A stretch of DNA of 64,000 nt from Clostridiales bacterium. Lineage in GTDB: Bacteria; Bacillota; Clostridia; Oscillospirales; Oscillospiraceae. Made by a program: the position numbers and the translations under genes. The stretch covers positions 62,001 to 126,000 of the forward strand of contig JAJUHC010000004.1 of NCBI GenBank assembly GCA_029268065.1, given 5' to 3'. Positions 55,011-63,580 of this stretch are shown here, piece by piece (position 1 is the stretch's first letter; each line of letters starts with the position of its first letter). A model generated the notes under the pieces. That model had not been told where the DNA came from and made no database searches. It saw nothing but the letters and a program-made list of their open reading frames with translations.

Positions 55011-57647
55011 TTGAATAAACAGAAAAGGAGCGGGGGAGCCTTCAGGAGAATGGGTGTGCTGCTGTTCCTCCTGCTGGTGTTTTCCGTGTTTTCCTTTACG
55101 CCCTCTCTTTCCAAGTATGTGTTCAATTCCATTTTCTACACGGTATCGATTAACGCTTCGGCGACCTTTGACCTGACTGCGATAGGCGCGATATTAGGCA
55201 CGCCCCAGGTGGGGAACACCCTTATCGCGGGTCAGCTTACGCCATCTGGCGCCACCGCGAATTATCAGTGGATGAGCAGCGGATCAGCTGGAGGGCCTTA
55301 TACGAATATTACAGGCGCCACCGAGAGCCACTATACTTTGACTTCGAATGATTACGGTAAGTACATCAAGGTTGCCGCCACCGGCTACGGCTATTACTCC
55401 AGCTCTGTAACAAGCGATTTCTCGGGCCCCGTCCTGGCCTGTCCGCTTTCCGGGGTGACAACAAGCGGCATCGCCAGCGTCGGAAATACGCTTTCCGTCG
55501 CAAGTGTTTTGCCCTCAGGCGCTACCGCGACCTATCAGTGGATGAGAAGCTCCGACGGAAGCACATGGACAGCTACGGGAGTTACCGCAAGCTCATATAC
55601 TCTCCAGGCAGGAGACTACGGCTACTACATTAAGGTAGTCGCCACCGGTTCCGGGGGTTACACCGGATCGGTCGGCTCCTCCCCTGTGAGGGTTTCCGCC
55701 GCTGCAATAACGGGGACAGTTTTAATCACAGGCGCGCCCGCCGCTGGAAATGCGCTTGCCGCCGTTAACAACCTCACCCCGAGCGGCGCAACGGTAACAT
55801 ATCAGTGGATGAGAAGCACATCCTCGGGCGGCGCCTACGTTGACATTTCGGGCGCGACAGACAGCTCCTACATAGTTAAGACCGTTGACGAGGGCTACTA
55901 CATAAAGCTCAAGGTTACCGGATACGGAGGATACACGGGCAGCGTTACGAGCGGCTGCGTCGGTCCGGTTGCCACGTCTCTGTCCTCGATAGGGCCCATA
56001 AGCGGCAGCGCGCAATACGGCTCGACGCTCACGGCGGGAGCGGTCGTGCCGAGCGGGGCGACTGTCACCTACCAGTGGCAGAGGTCGCTTTCGCCCACAG
56101 GTCCGTACAGCGACATTGCCTCGGCCACCTCGAATACCTATACTGTTACAAACGCCGACGTAGGATACTATATCCAGGTCAGGGCGACAGGCTCGGGAAA
56201 CTACGGAGGTTCGGCAACGAGCGCCTGTATAGGGCCAGTTACTTATCCCATCACATCGATTGCGGCGCCCACGGGCACCCCCCAGTACACAAATACGCTG
56301 ACCGCCGGGGCTGTGGCTCCATTCAGCGCGACAGTGACATATCAGTGGCAGAGCGGCTCGTCCGCTTCGGGACCGTTCACCGATATTTCGGGAGCGACTT
56401 CCCCGACATATACCCTTACCGTAAACGATATAGGCAAGTACATAGTTGTCAAGGCCACGGGAACCGGCAATTACAGCGGCACAGCGACCAGCGAGAGCGT
56501 CGGACCGGTTGCGAAACGCTCCCTTGACAGCATAGGCGCGATAAGCGGCACAGCCGCATGGGCAAGCGGAAGCACGAATACGCTAACCGCGGGTGCAGTG
56601 TCGCCGTCTGGCGCGACGGTGACATATCAGTGGTACAACAGCACAAACGGCAGCACATGGAGCGCCATAAGCGGCGCCACATCCGCTACCTACACGACTC
56701 AGTCGGCCGACGTCGGCAAGTATATAAAGGTCGCCGCTACGGGAACTGGAAATTACGCCGGCTCCGTGTCCAGCGCCTCGGCGGGACCCGTAACCACACC
56801 GGTCACAGGTGTTTCGATCAGCGGAACTGCAAAGTGCGGCAATACGCTGAGCGCAGCGTCCGTGCTCCCGAGCGGTGCGACGGTAAGCTGCCAGTGGATG
56901 TCATCCCCGACTTCCGGCGGTACCTACACTGATATTGAGGGCGCAACATCAGGCACCTATGTCCTTCAGAGCGCTGATTATCAGAAGTATATCAAGCTAA
57001 GGGTTACGGGAACCGGAATCTATACAGGCAGCTACACAAGCGCTTACGTCGGTCCGGTGGCGTCAACCGCTCTGACCTCTGTATCCATCACGGGCACAGC
57101 CAAGGTCGGGCAGACGCTGACGGCAAATACCGTACCGGCTGGCGCCACGGTGACATATCAATGGAAGAGCTCTCTGCTGCCGGGCGGCATATATATTGAT
57201 ATTGATGGAGCCACAGGGCCAACTTACACCGTTGAGCCTTCAGAACGCAACCGATATATCAAGGTCACTGTTACGGGGACCGGCGGCTATACCGGATCGG
57301 TCACGAGCTCCGCTACCGCGAAGGTTACAGCGGGAACGGTAAGCATCTCCGAAGTCCATTTGAGCGGGCAGGTCGGCCTCGGCAGAACATGCCCGACCTC
57401 GGTCACCGCGACAGACCAGTTCACATCCTCGAGCATAACCTGGAAGAGAGGCAACAAAACCGTTACAAGCTTCAGCGCGGCGGGAACGTATACGGCAACA
57501 ATAAACCTTTCCGCAAGATCGGGATATACCTTCTCAGGAGTTGCCGCAAACTTCTTTAAGGTATTTGACTCCGCGGGCTTGCAGGCCAATACCAGCACAA
57601 ATTCCTCAAGCTCGGGAAAGATAACCGCCACCTTCGTAATATCCTGA
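55011..57647 (+). CDS. Large surface protein with eight tandem Ig-like repeats
   Basis: 878 aa. A signal segment (MGVLLFLLLVFSVFSFTPSL) is followed by SKYVF, again resembling a SipW substrate. Eight repeats of about 80-95 residues cover roughly residues 53-775. Each has a GxTLTAG..PSGATVTYQW core, a GATS.TYT strand, D.GKYIKV and ATGTGNYTGSVTS. A distinct C-terminal domain follows (about 776-878). There is no LPXTG or LysM motif visible. TTG 55011 has GGAGGGG upstream. It is the last and largest gene of the operon, probably an adhesin or matrix scaffold. The role is inferred. Confidence 0.85.
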   Translation: MNKQKRSGGAFRRMGVLLFLLLVFSVFSFTPSLSKYVFNSIFYTVSINASATFDLTAIGAILGTPQVGNTLIAGQLTPSGATANYQWMSSGSAGGPYTNITGATESHYTLTSNDYGKYIKVAATGYGYYSSSVTSDFSGPVLACPLSGVTTSGIASVGNTLSVASVLPSGATATYQWMRSSDGSTWTATGVTASSYTLQAGDYGYYIKVVATGSGGYTGSVGSSPVRVSAAAITGTVLITGAPAAGNALAAVNNLTPSGATVTYQWMRSTSSGGAYVDISGATDSSYIVKTVDEGYYIKLKVTGYGGYTGSVTSGCVGPVATSLSSIGPISGSAQYGSTLTAGAVVPSGATVTYQWQRSLSPTGPYSDIASATSNTYTVTNADVGYYIQVRATGSGNYGGSATSACIGPVTYPITSIAAPTGTPQYTNTLTAGAVAPFSATVTYQWQSGSSASGPFTDISGATSPTYTLTVNDIGKYIVVKATGTGNYSGTATSESVGPVAKRSLDSIGAISGTAAWASGSTNTLTAGAVSPSGATVTYQWYNSTNGSTWSAISGATSATYTTQSADVGKYIKVAATGTGNYAGSVSSASAGPVTTPVTGVSISGTAKCGNTLSAASVLPSGATVSCQWMSSPTSGGTYTDIEGATSGTYVLQSADYQKYIKLRVTGTGIYTGSYTSAYVGPVASTALTSVSITGTAKVGQTLTANTVPAGATVTYQWKSSLLPGGIYIDIDGATGPTYTVEPSERNRYIKVTVTGTGGYTGSVTSSATAKVTAGTVSISEVHLSGQVGLGRTCPTSVTATDQFTSSSITWKRGNKTVTSFSAAGTYTATINLSARSGYTFSGVAANFFKVFDSAGLQANTSTNSSSSGKITATFVIS
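55160..57330 (+). repeat. Eight degenerate coding repeats of about 255-275 bp
   Basis: The DNA encoding the Ig-like domains repeats with recurring blocks around the codons for PSGATVTYQW and GKYIKV. Units differ at many positions but remain similar enough for recombination and copy-number change. Confidence 0.8.
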
Positions 57648-57703
57648 CATTCCCTCGGACTGAGCCGACAATCATCACGCATAAGGCGCTTTCCTTCCTT
57701 AAA

Positions 57704-57740
57704 CTCACGCCCCGATTTTCGATGAAAATCGGGGCGTGAG
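57704..57740. other. Perfect 17-bp inverted repeat after the matrix operon
   Basis: CTCACGCCCCGATTTTC (57704-57720) pairs with GAAAATCGGGGCGTGAG (57724-57740) around GAT. No T-tract follows on either strand. It probably forms the 3' end structure of the operon mRNA, but a canonical intrinsic terminator is not shown. Confidence 0.6.
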
Positions 57741-57820
57741 CGCAACGGGGCGTTATTCCGCGGGCTGCCGGGCAGGGCTCATATTTCTGAGCGCAGATGC
57801 GGAATTTATCGAGAAACACC

Positions 57821-57849
57821 TTGCGGCGAAGGTTCAAATGGCTTATAAT
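57821..57849 (+). promoter_or_regulatory. Promoter for the SGNH-family gene
   Basis: TTGCGG (57821-57826), 17-base spacer, TATAAT (57844-57849). The leader to the start at 57947 is about 90 bases; I saw no known riboswitch in it. Confidence 0.68.
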
Positions 57850-57946
57850 ACTCCTGCGCCGCCAATGCTTCATTTACAAGCAGAAGGCCGCAGCCCGCGG
57901 AGCAATACGGCACTTTTTATTGCAATATATAATTTTGGGAGCAGCT

Positions 57947-58975
57947 ATGATAACTCTTCTCGCGACATATAAAAGAAAATGCCATATATACCGTCCTCTG
58001 GTCAGAGCCGTTGCCTTTTTAGGTGTTTTTGCGGTTTTGCTCACCGTGACTTCAAACATATTCATTCCCAAGCACAATATCAGGGAAAACGGCATTAATT
58101 ACTTCAATGCGAGAGGCTTTTACGGAGAACCGATTAACAGCCTCGATATAATTGCAGTTGGCAACAGCGACCTTTACAGCGCTTTTTCGCCGATGGTCCT
58201 GTGGAGAAATCAGGGCTACGCTTCGTATGTGTCCGGGGAGGCCAGGCAGACGGTGCGTCAGGCTTATATCCTTCTCAAGGAAGCTTTGACGTGTCAGAAT
58301 CCCAAGCTCGTAATCTTTGAAACCGACTCGATATTCGAGGGCGGGCTTGATCCTATGAGACTGAACATTTCCATCTCCAACGGAGTTCAGAACGCCTTTC
58401 CGGTGGTTGAGTTTCACGACCGCTGGAAGTCTCTTTTGCTTGAGGATTTCACGAAAAAACCCTTGCATACCTGGAAAAGCAAGTCCAAGGGGTTTGGCAT
58501 CAGCAACAAAATCGACCCGTATTACGGAAATGAATACATGATACCGACGAGCGAAAAGGAGGCGATCAAGCGCGGCAATCTGATGTACCTGAATAAGATC
58601 GCGGAGTTGTGCGCGGAAAAAAATATACCTTTGCTGTTTATTGAGATGCCGACCTCGCAATCATGGAATTACGCCAGGCATAACTCGGTATCCGAATACG
58701 CTAAGCAAAAGAATATAACATTTCTGGATCTGAATTTATGTCGAGATGAAATAGGACTAAACTGGCTGACCGACACCAGGGACAAGGGTTACCATTTGAA
58801 TTCGAGCGGAGCCGAGAAGGTAACGACGTATATTGGGCAGTATATAAGCCAAAATTATCCAGTTCCCGATCACCGGAACGACAAGGAATATTCCGACGAA
58901 TGGAATGCAGAGCTTGAGGAGTACGAGAAAAAGGTTACTTTGGCCATAAACAGAAGCAGGGGGAGTTTAGGATGA
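57947..58975 (+). CDS. SGNH-hydrolase-like membrane protein (DltD/AlgX-type)
   Basis: 342 aa with one N-terminal transmembrane helix (about 20-40, AVAFLGVFAVLLTVTSNIFI) and a large extracytoplasmic domain. The domain has IIAVGNSDLYSAFSP, with Ser in the GDS-like position, and late DKGYHLNSSGAEK, with the catalytic-type D and H. This layout fits SGNH enzymes of wall or exopolysaccharide O-acylation such as DltD and AlgX. ATG 57947 was chosen over an upstream in-frame codon because GGGAG is 5 bases before it. No dltABC or acyltransferase partner is adjacent, so the substrate is open. Its position after the matrix operon suggests a surface role. Confidence 0.78.
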   Translation: MITLLATYKRKCHIYRPLVRAVAFLGVFAVLLTVTSNIFIPKHNIRENGINYFNARGFYGEPINSLDIIAVGNSDLYSAFSPMVLWRNQGYASYVSGEARQTVRQAYILLKEALTCQNPKLVIFETDSIFEGGLDPMRLNISISNGVQNAFPVVEFHDRWKSLLLEDFTKKPLHTWKSKSKGFGISNKIDPYYGNEYMIPTSEKEAIKRGNLMYLNKIAELCAEKNIPLLFIEMPTSQSWNYARHNSVSEYAKQKNITFLDLNLCRDEIGLNWLTDTRDKGYHLNSSGAEKVTTYIGQYISQNYPVPDHRNDKEYSDEWNAELEEYEKKVTLAINRSRGSLG

Positions 58976-59760
58976 ATAGAATCATGCTGGAAGCCGTGGC
59001 GTCCGAATTTCTGTCGAACCTGAAGGAGAACGTTCTTGACTCAGGCCGCCAAATATATAATCAGCCTTTATTCGGTTACGGCGACGCCGGCGACCCTCTG
59101 TTTGATGAATACAAAAAGGCAAATATAGTAGGGGAGGGCTTTCTTGCCCCGTGCGAGTGGCTTAAGGATGCTAAAAGCGTGATCTCGTTTTTCCTGCCTT
59201 TCACCGAAACAGTAAAAAGCAGCAATGCTTCCGACAGGACGGAGCCTTCTGTGGAGTGGCTTCACGGCAGGTGGGAGGGGCAGATAATAATAGACAAGCT
59301 TTCACAGCATCTTGCCGCCGCTCTTAAAAATGCAGGCTTCGAGGCGGTGATCCCCTCTTTGGATTCGAGATTCAGAGCTTACAGGAACCTTAACGGGCTG
59401 CCGCTCACGAGCAGCTGGTCGGAACGGCATGTCGCCTACATATGCGGCTTGGGGACTTTTGGCCTGTCGAAAGGCCTGATAACCGAAAGAGGCATAGCAG
59501 GGCGCTTCGGAAGCGTTGTTACAACCGCTCCCTTTGAGCCGAGCGCACGGAAATACAGGGAAATATATGAATACTGCACGATGTGCGGCGCCTGCGCAAG
59601 ACGCTGTCCTGCAAATGCCATCACGGTTGAAAAAGGGAAGGACCAGTTCGTTTGCCAGGCGTTCGTAGAGGGAACCAGGGCCAAGTACAATCCAATGTAC
59701 GGCTGCGGAAAATGCCAGGTCTCCGTTCCTTGTCAGAACGGCATACCGCTAAAAATTTAG
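58972..59760 (+). CDS. QueG-like 4Fe-4S protein
   Basis: 262 aa. The C-terminal part has a classic 4Fe-4S set CTMCGACARRCPANAI and a second cysteine cluster YGCGKCQVSVPCQNGIP. The N-terminal about 190 residues resemble the cobalamin-binding fold of epoxyqueuosine reductase (GLGTFGLSKGLITERGIAGRFGSVV). It is shorter than QueG, which is usually about 350 aa with HEAT repeats, so a paralogue of unknown function is more likely than true QueG. The start overlaps the previous stop (ATGA). It ends at a bidirectional terminator. Confidence 0.82.
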   Translation: MNRIMLEAVASEFLSNLKENVLDSGRQIYNQPLFGYGDAGDPLFDEYKKANIVGEGFLAPCEWLKDAKSVISFFLPFTETVKSSNASDRTEPSVEWLHGRWEGQIIIDKLSQHLAAALKNAGFEAVIPSLDSRFRAYRNLNGLPLTSSWSERHVAYICGLGTFGLSKGLITERGIAGRFGSVVTTAPFEPSARKYREIYEYCTMCGACARRCPANAITVEKGKDQFVCQAFVEGTRAKYNPMYGCGKCQVSVPCQNGIPLKI

Positions 59761-59801
59761 AGCCAAGCCTGGCTGGAATACAGACAGAATTTGAACACGA
59801 A

Positions 59802-59846
59802 ACTAAAAAAGTCTCCCTGCGGCAGCCGCAGGGAGACTTTTTTAGT
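59802..59846. terminator. Bidirectional intrinsic terminator
   Basis: A 21-bp perfect stem (59802-59822 with 59826-59846) around CAG, including AAAAAA and TTTTTT ends. It serves the QueG-like gene on the plus strand and the amt-PII gene on the minus strand. Confidence 0.95.
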
Positions 59847-59849
59847 CTT

Positions 59850-61616
59850 TTATTCCACGTCCTGAAGAGCGTCGTAGCCCTCTTCGCCGGTACGAACCTT
59901 GATTGCGTTCTCCACGTTGTATACGAAGATTTTGCCGTCGCCGATATTTCCGGTGTACAGCACCTTCTTGGCGGTTTCGATAACCAGCCTTACGGGAACC
60001 TTGCTGACAACAATCTCCACCTTTACCTTCGGAAGCAGATTGGTTTCAAATTCCACTCCGCGGTAATATTCCGTGTGCCCGCCCTGAGCCCCATAGCCGA
60101 GGACGTTTGTGACCGTCATGCCGGTGATGCCGATTCTGTCCATGGCGTTTTTGAGCGACTCGAACTTGTTTTGTTTTGTGATTATTTCGACCTTAGAGAG
60201 CTTGAAGCCCGGCGTCGATTCCGGCACCGAAACAACCTGAGTCGGGATTGCCTGTTCCATGGGTACGGCGCCGTGAGCGGCAGCCGGAATCACTTCTTCG
60301 TCTGGCTTCTCGGCGGCGTTTGTGTAGTCAACGGATACAAACTCGGCGTAGCACTGCTGACCGTGCTCGCCTATGTCAAGCCCTTCAATTTCCTCTTTAA
60401 CGGTAACGCGAAGCCCGATTGTGGCCTTTATCACGAGCCATATAACTGCCGAACCTGCGAAAACAAACGCTCCAACCAAAACGACTCCCAGAGCCTGATT
60501 TGCGAGCAGCGAAAAGCCGCCGCCGAAAAACAGTCCGTTAGGGGTAGAGATGCCCGCGATTCCGTCCTGGGCGAAAAGACCGACAAACAATGTGCCCAGA
60601 ACGCCGTGAACAAGATGAACGGACAGCGCACCGACAGGGTCGTCGAGCTTCTTCCTGTCAAAAAACATTACAGAAAGAACAACCAGTACACCGGCTACAG
60701 CTCCTATGATCATCGAACTGGTTACGCTCACATATGCGCAGCTGGGAGTGACGGCAACGAGACCGGCGAGGAGTCCGTTTATGGACATCCCCAAATCGGG
60801 CTTGCCGATCACTATCCAGGCTGTCGCGGTGGAGGTGAGTACGGCGATGATGCCCGCTGTGTTGGTGGTGACGAGAATGTGCGAAATGGCGACAGGATCC
60901 GCGGCCATAGTCGAGCCCGGGTTGAAGCCAAACCATCCGAGCCACAGGACAAAAGCGCCGATGGTAGCCAGACTCAGATTATGGCCGGGAATTGGATTGA
61001 TTTTTCCGTCCTTTCCGTACTTACCGACTCTGGGCCCCAGTATTATGACTCCAGACAGGGCCGCCCATCCGCCCACGGAATGAACTACCGTTCCGCCGGC
61101 AAAGTCAAGCATCCCAAGCTTTGCAAGGAAGCCGCCACCCCATACCCAGTGACCGACGACAGGATATATTAGCATGGTAAGAAAGAGCGAAAAGACGATA
61201 AAGGATATGTACTTTATGCGTTCGGCAACGGCGCCTGATACTATTGTGGCGGCGGTTCCGCAGAATACAAGCTGGAAAAAGAATTTCGCCCAGAAGGGGA
61301 CTCCGGCCCAGGATATTGCGGAATAAACTCCCTTGTAAAGCTCTCCTGTCGCAGGCGAATTGTCGGCGCCGCTCGCCATAAAGAGACCGCTCAGTCCTAC
61401 GAAGCCGTTTCCGTCTCCAAACATAAGACCCCAGCCCAGTACAAGGAAGCCGAGCGAGGACACTGCAAAAACAATAAAGTTTTTTGAAAGAATGTTTACC
61501 GCATTTTTCTGGCGCGCGAATCCGCTTTCAACGGCTGCAAAGCCAAGGTTCATGAAAAATACCAGTATAGCGGCCAAAACTACCCAAAGGGTATCCAGGA
61601 TTACTTTCGTGCTCAT
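59850..61616 (-). CDS. amt-glnB: Ammonium transporter fused to a PII signal domain
   Basis: 588 aa. Residues 1 to about 400 are an Amt channel with eleven helices. The pore Trp/His residues are in VVGHWVW, VVHSVGG and VHLVHGVLGT, and FAGGTVVH carries the conserved Asp. A Pro/Ala-rich linker (about 425-470) joins a PII domain (about 475-588) with KVEIITKQNKFESLKNAM and TGNIGDGKIFV, the ATP-binding B-loop. The T-loop Tyr that is uridylylated in many PII proteins is Phe523 here. The fusion is known in Clostridia. Start ATG 61616 has AAGGAGAGG upstream (61624-61632). Confidence 0.92.
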   Translation of the reverse strand: MSTKVILDTLWVVLAAILVFFMNLGFAAVESGFARQKNAVNILSKNFIVFAVSSLGFLVLGWGLMFGDGNGFVGLSGLFMASGADNSPATGELYKGVYSAISWAGVPFWAKFFFQLVFCGTAATIVSGAVAERIKYISFIVFSLFLTMLIYPVVGHWVWGGGFLAKLGMLDFAGGTVVHSVGGWAALSGVIILGPRVGKYGKDGKINPIPGHNLSLATIGAFVLWLGWFGFNPGSTMAADPVAISHILVTTNTAGIIAVLTSTATAWIVIGKPDLGMSINGLLAGLVAVTPSCAYVSVTSSMIIGAVAGVLVVLSVMFFDRKKLDDPVGALSVHLVHGVLGTLFVGLFAQDGIAGISTPNGLFFGGGFSLLANQALGVVLVGAFVFAGSAVIWLVIKATIGLRVTVKEEIEGLDIGEHGQQCYAEFVSVDYTNAAEKPDEEVIPAAAHGAVPMEQAIPTQVVSVPESTPGFKLSKVEIITKQNKFESLKNAMDRIGITGMTVTNVLGYGAQGGHTEYYRGVEFETNLLPKVKVEIVVSKVPVRLVIETAKKVLYTGNIGDGKIFVYNVENAIKVRTGEEGYDALQDVE

Positions 61617-61645
61617 TTTTTAACCTCTCCTTACAAAATAAAAAC

Positions 61646-61678
61646 AAAAAAGCGCAGAACTATAACATAGTTCGGCGC
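61646..61678 (-). terminator. Leader terminator (attenuator) of amt-glnB
   Basis: On the minus strand GCGC.GAACTAT (61678-61667) pairs with ATAGTTC.GCGC (61663-61652) with one mismatch, around a GTT loop, followed by six T (61651-61646). It lies between the promoter and the start codon, so read-through must be regulated. No riboswitch class is recognised. Confidence 0.78.
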
Positions 61679-61733
61679 CTTTGCCACTACAAAAACTTAT
61701 AATATTTTGAAAGTCTCATACGCTTCGGCAGTG

Positions 61734-61762
61734 ATTATAACAAATAAGCCAAATAGAGTCAA
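61734..61762 (-). promoter_or_regulatory. Promoter of amt-glnB
   Basis: On the minus strand TTGACT (61762-61757), 17-base spacer, TATAAT (61739-61734). Confidence 0.82.
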
Positions 61763-61913
61763 TAGAAAAAACATATTTCTCAAGAACGCTTTTCCGGCCT
61801 GACACCAGCTTTCGACACGCTAAAAGGGCTTCCGTTATTATTTATCTCAGTCCGAGGGGAGCACTAATCATTTACGCCAAAGCATTCGCAAACTGAAGTT
61901 ACAGGTATCTGGG
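61763..61913. other. Intergenic stretch without recognised feature
   Basis: Part of the 436-bp gap between the SLC13 gene and amt-glnB. I see no ORF, tRNA or known RNA motif in this stretch. Confidence 0.6.
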
Positions 61914-61949
61914 CAAAAGATACCGGCTCAGTTATAAACCGAGCCGGTA
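61914..61949 (-). terminator. Terminator of the SLC13 gene (minus strand)
   Basis: On the minus strand TACCGGCTC (61949-61941) pairs with GAGCCGGTA (61929-61921) around an eleven-base loop, followed by TCTTTTG (61920-61914). Confidence 0.78.
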
Positions 61950-62052
61950 CCTTTTGTGGTATATTGCGCTCAAACCAACGCTTTCACACGAGGGGGGCTC
62001 ATGATTGCGAAGCTGAGCAGGGAGTAATCGTTGTTTGCGCCGGCAAGTTTTC

Positions 62053-63489
62053 TCAGAACAGCAGATTGCTGAGCGGTATGCCCACAACAAGCGTGATAAT
62101 ATACACGAGCGCTATCATTATAACCGAATACTTCATTATTCCGTTTGCCGTTATCCATTCGCGGTTCCCGTACATTATCGCGGCGGTGGGCGAGCCCGAC
62201 GGAAGCATGAACGCAAGGTTGTCCAAATAGACCATGGGCGCCATCATGGCCATCATGCTTGCACCGGTTTTTCCCGCAAAGGTATATGCAATCGGGATGG
62301 CGATCATGGCGACTACGGGGCTGCTCAAAACATTGGTGGATAAAAAAACCAGAATAAGTATCAGCGCCGCGAAAGTGTATGGACTCTGACTCGAGAACAG
62401 GGAAGAGAGGTTCTGCGCAAGAAAAACGCTTACTCCCGTTTTCGTGCTTGTCAGCGCGCCGGATACCAAAAGCGCTGCGCTGAACATAAACATCATGCCC
62501 CACAGCACTCCCTCGTTTGCGACATCCTTTATCGGAAAAACCTGTCTGCCGTCGCGCCTTATCAAAAGGCAAACGCCGACGATAAACGCAACTATGCCGG
62601 TATTCCCGATTCCTGAGAGGAATTTGCTGATCAGGAAGGTTTTCGGCAGAAGGTTCGGCACAGTCAGCAAAACAATCATTGCCAGTATTCCGTAAAGCGA
62701 AACCTTCTGCTCATAAGTGAGCGGCTCTATTTCTCCGATAAACCGGTAACTTCCGAGCGGACTGACGTCGGGCCGCAGAAAAAACTTCATTATCGCCAGA
62801 TATCCGGCCATTATCAGCGCACAAAAAACAATCGAAAATACAATGTACGGGCCGTAGGCGACCTGCATGCTTTTGTCTATCGCGCTGAGTATCCCATACA
62901 TGCCAACAGGCGAAATCTGGAAGGGGAAAAAGCACATTCCGAGCGTTGCGCACATTGTTATTCCGAACGTCATCAGCGCCGGCCAGGCGTCCCCTTTTTT
63001 GTACCCGACCTGGGCGGATATCTGGTATAGGATATTCCAGCAGATCAGCATTATCGGTATTCCGCCGATAGCCATGGAGGGAATGAAGGCCGAAAGCAGT
63101 ATCAGCAGAGATAACATCCACGGCTTTCCTTCCGCTCTTTTTGAGGATATTATTCTTGAGGCTATCGCCTTTGCTATTCCCGAATAGTTCAGAATACCGC
63201 TGAACAAAAGCAGGAAGAACACAAAAAGCACCGTGTCGTTGCTGACAGCCAGGGCAAAAGCCTCTTTTACACTGCAATAACCGCTGTTTCCGAGGAGAAG
63301 CAGCGCAGCAATGCTGGGCCATACCATGTCCACAGTGCTCCAGCCGTATATCGCGCCTATAACTATGCCTAATATGTTCATTCCCATTGGTGTGATTGGC
63401 TCCGGGGCAGGAAGAAATCTAAACAGCAGCATAATTAAAAGAGAAACCGCGCTGTGTATATAATAATTTCTGTCTTTTTTCAGGCTCAT
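62053..63489 (-). CDS. SLC13 family anion/sodium symporter
   Basis: 478-aa membrane permease of the DASS/SLC13 family, likely importing dicarboxylates or another anion with sodium. Twelve or so hydrophobic segments are visible. The two hairpin-binding motifs of the family appear as FIPSMAIGGIPIMLICW near the middle of the first half and STNVLSSPVVAMIAIP plus LPSGSPTAAIMYGN in the second half. The start ATG 63489 has AAGGAGGAGG 8 bases upstream; the GTG at 63492 is an alternative. It follows an MFS gene on the same strand and may be co-transcribed with it. Substrate unknown. Confidence 0.85.
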   Translation of the reverse strand: MSLKKDRNYYIHSAVSLLIMLLFRFLPAPEPITPMGMNILGIVIGAIYGWSTVDMVWPSIAALLLLGNSGYCSVKEAFALAVSNDTVLFVFFLLLFSGILNYSGIAKAIASRIISSKRAEGKPWMLSLLILLSAFIPSMAIGGIPIMLICWNILYQISAQVGYKKGDAWPALMTFGITMCATLGMCFFPFQISPVGMYGILSAIDKSMQVAYGPYIVFSIVFCALIMAGYLAIMKFFLRPDVSPLGSYRFIGEIEPLTYEQKVSLYGILAMIVLLTVPNLLPKTFLISKFLSGIGNTGIVAFIVGVCLLIRRDGRQVFPIKDVANEGVLWGMMFMFSAALLVSGALTSTKTGVSVFLAQNLSSLFSSQSPYTFAALILILVFLSTNVLSSPVVAMIAIPIAYTFAGKTGASMMAMMAPMVYLDNLAFMLPSGSPTAAIMYGNREWITANGIMKYSVIMIALVYIITLVVGIPLSNLLF

Positions 63490-63503
63490 CACATCGTCCT
63501 CCT

Positions 63504-63542
63504 CCTTAAGGAATCCGGACTTATGAGCCGGCTTCCTTAAGG
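63504..63542 (-). promoter_or_regulatory. Hairpin overlapping the SLC13 ribosome binding site
   Basis: CCTTAAGGAATCCGG (63504-63518) pairs with CCGGCTTCCTTAAGG (63528-63542) with one mismatch. The end of this stem includes part of the AAGGAGGAGG ribosome binding site (63498-63507), so folding could limit translation of the SLC13 gene. Confidence 0.5.
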
Positions 63543-63580
63543 ACTTCCTTTCATTTCATTAGTTCTCTTTGCTGTTTTCG

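Noticed and set aside
55160-57330. CRISPR-like or satellite array
   Set aside because: The repeats are inside one open reading frame with a period near 260 bp and encode Ig-like domains; there are no short identical repeats with spacers.
57850-57946. Riboswitch in the leader of the SGNH-family gene
   Set aside because: The roughly 90-base leader has no GEMM core or other class I recognise.
59652-61172. Open frame of 506 codons on the plus strand
   Set aside because: It is antisense to amt-glnB and crosses a strong bidirectional terminator. The product is rich in His, Arg and Tyr with no domain.
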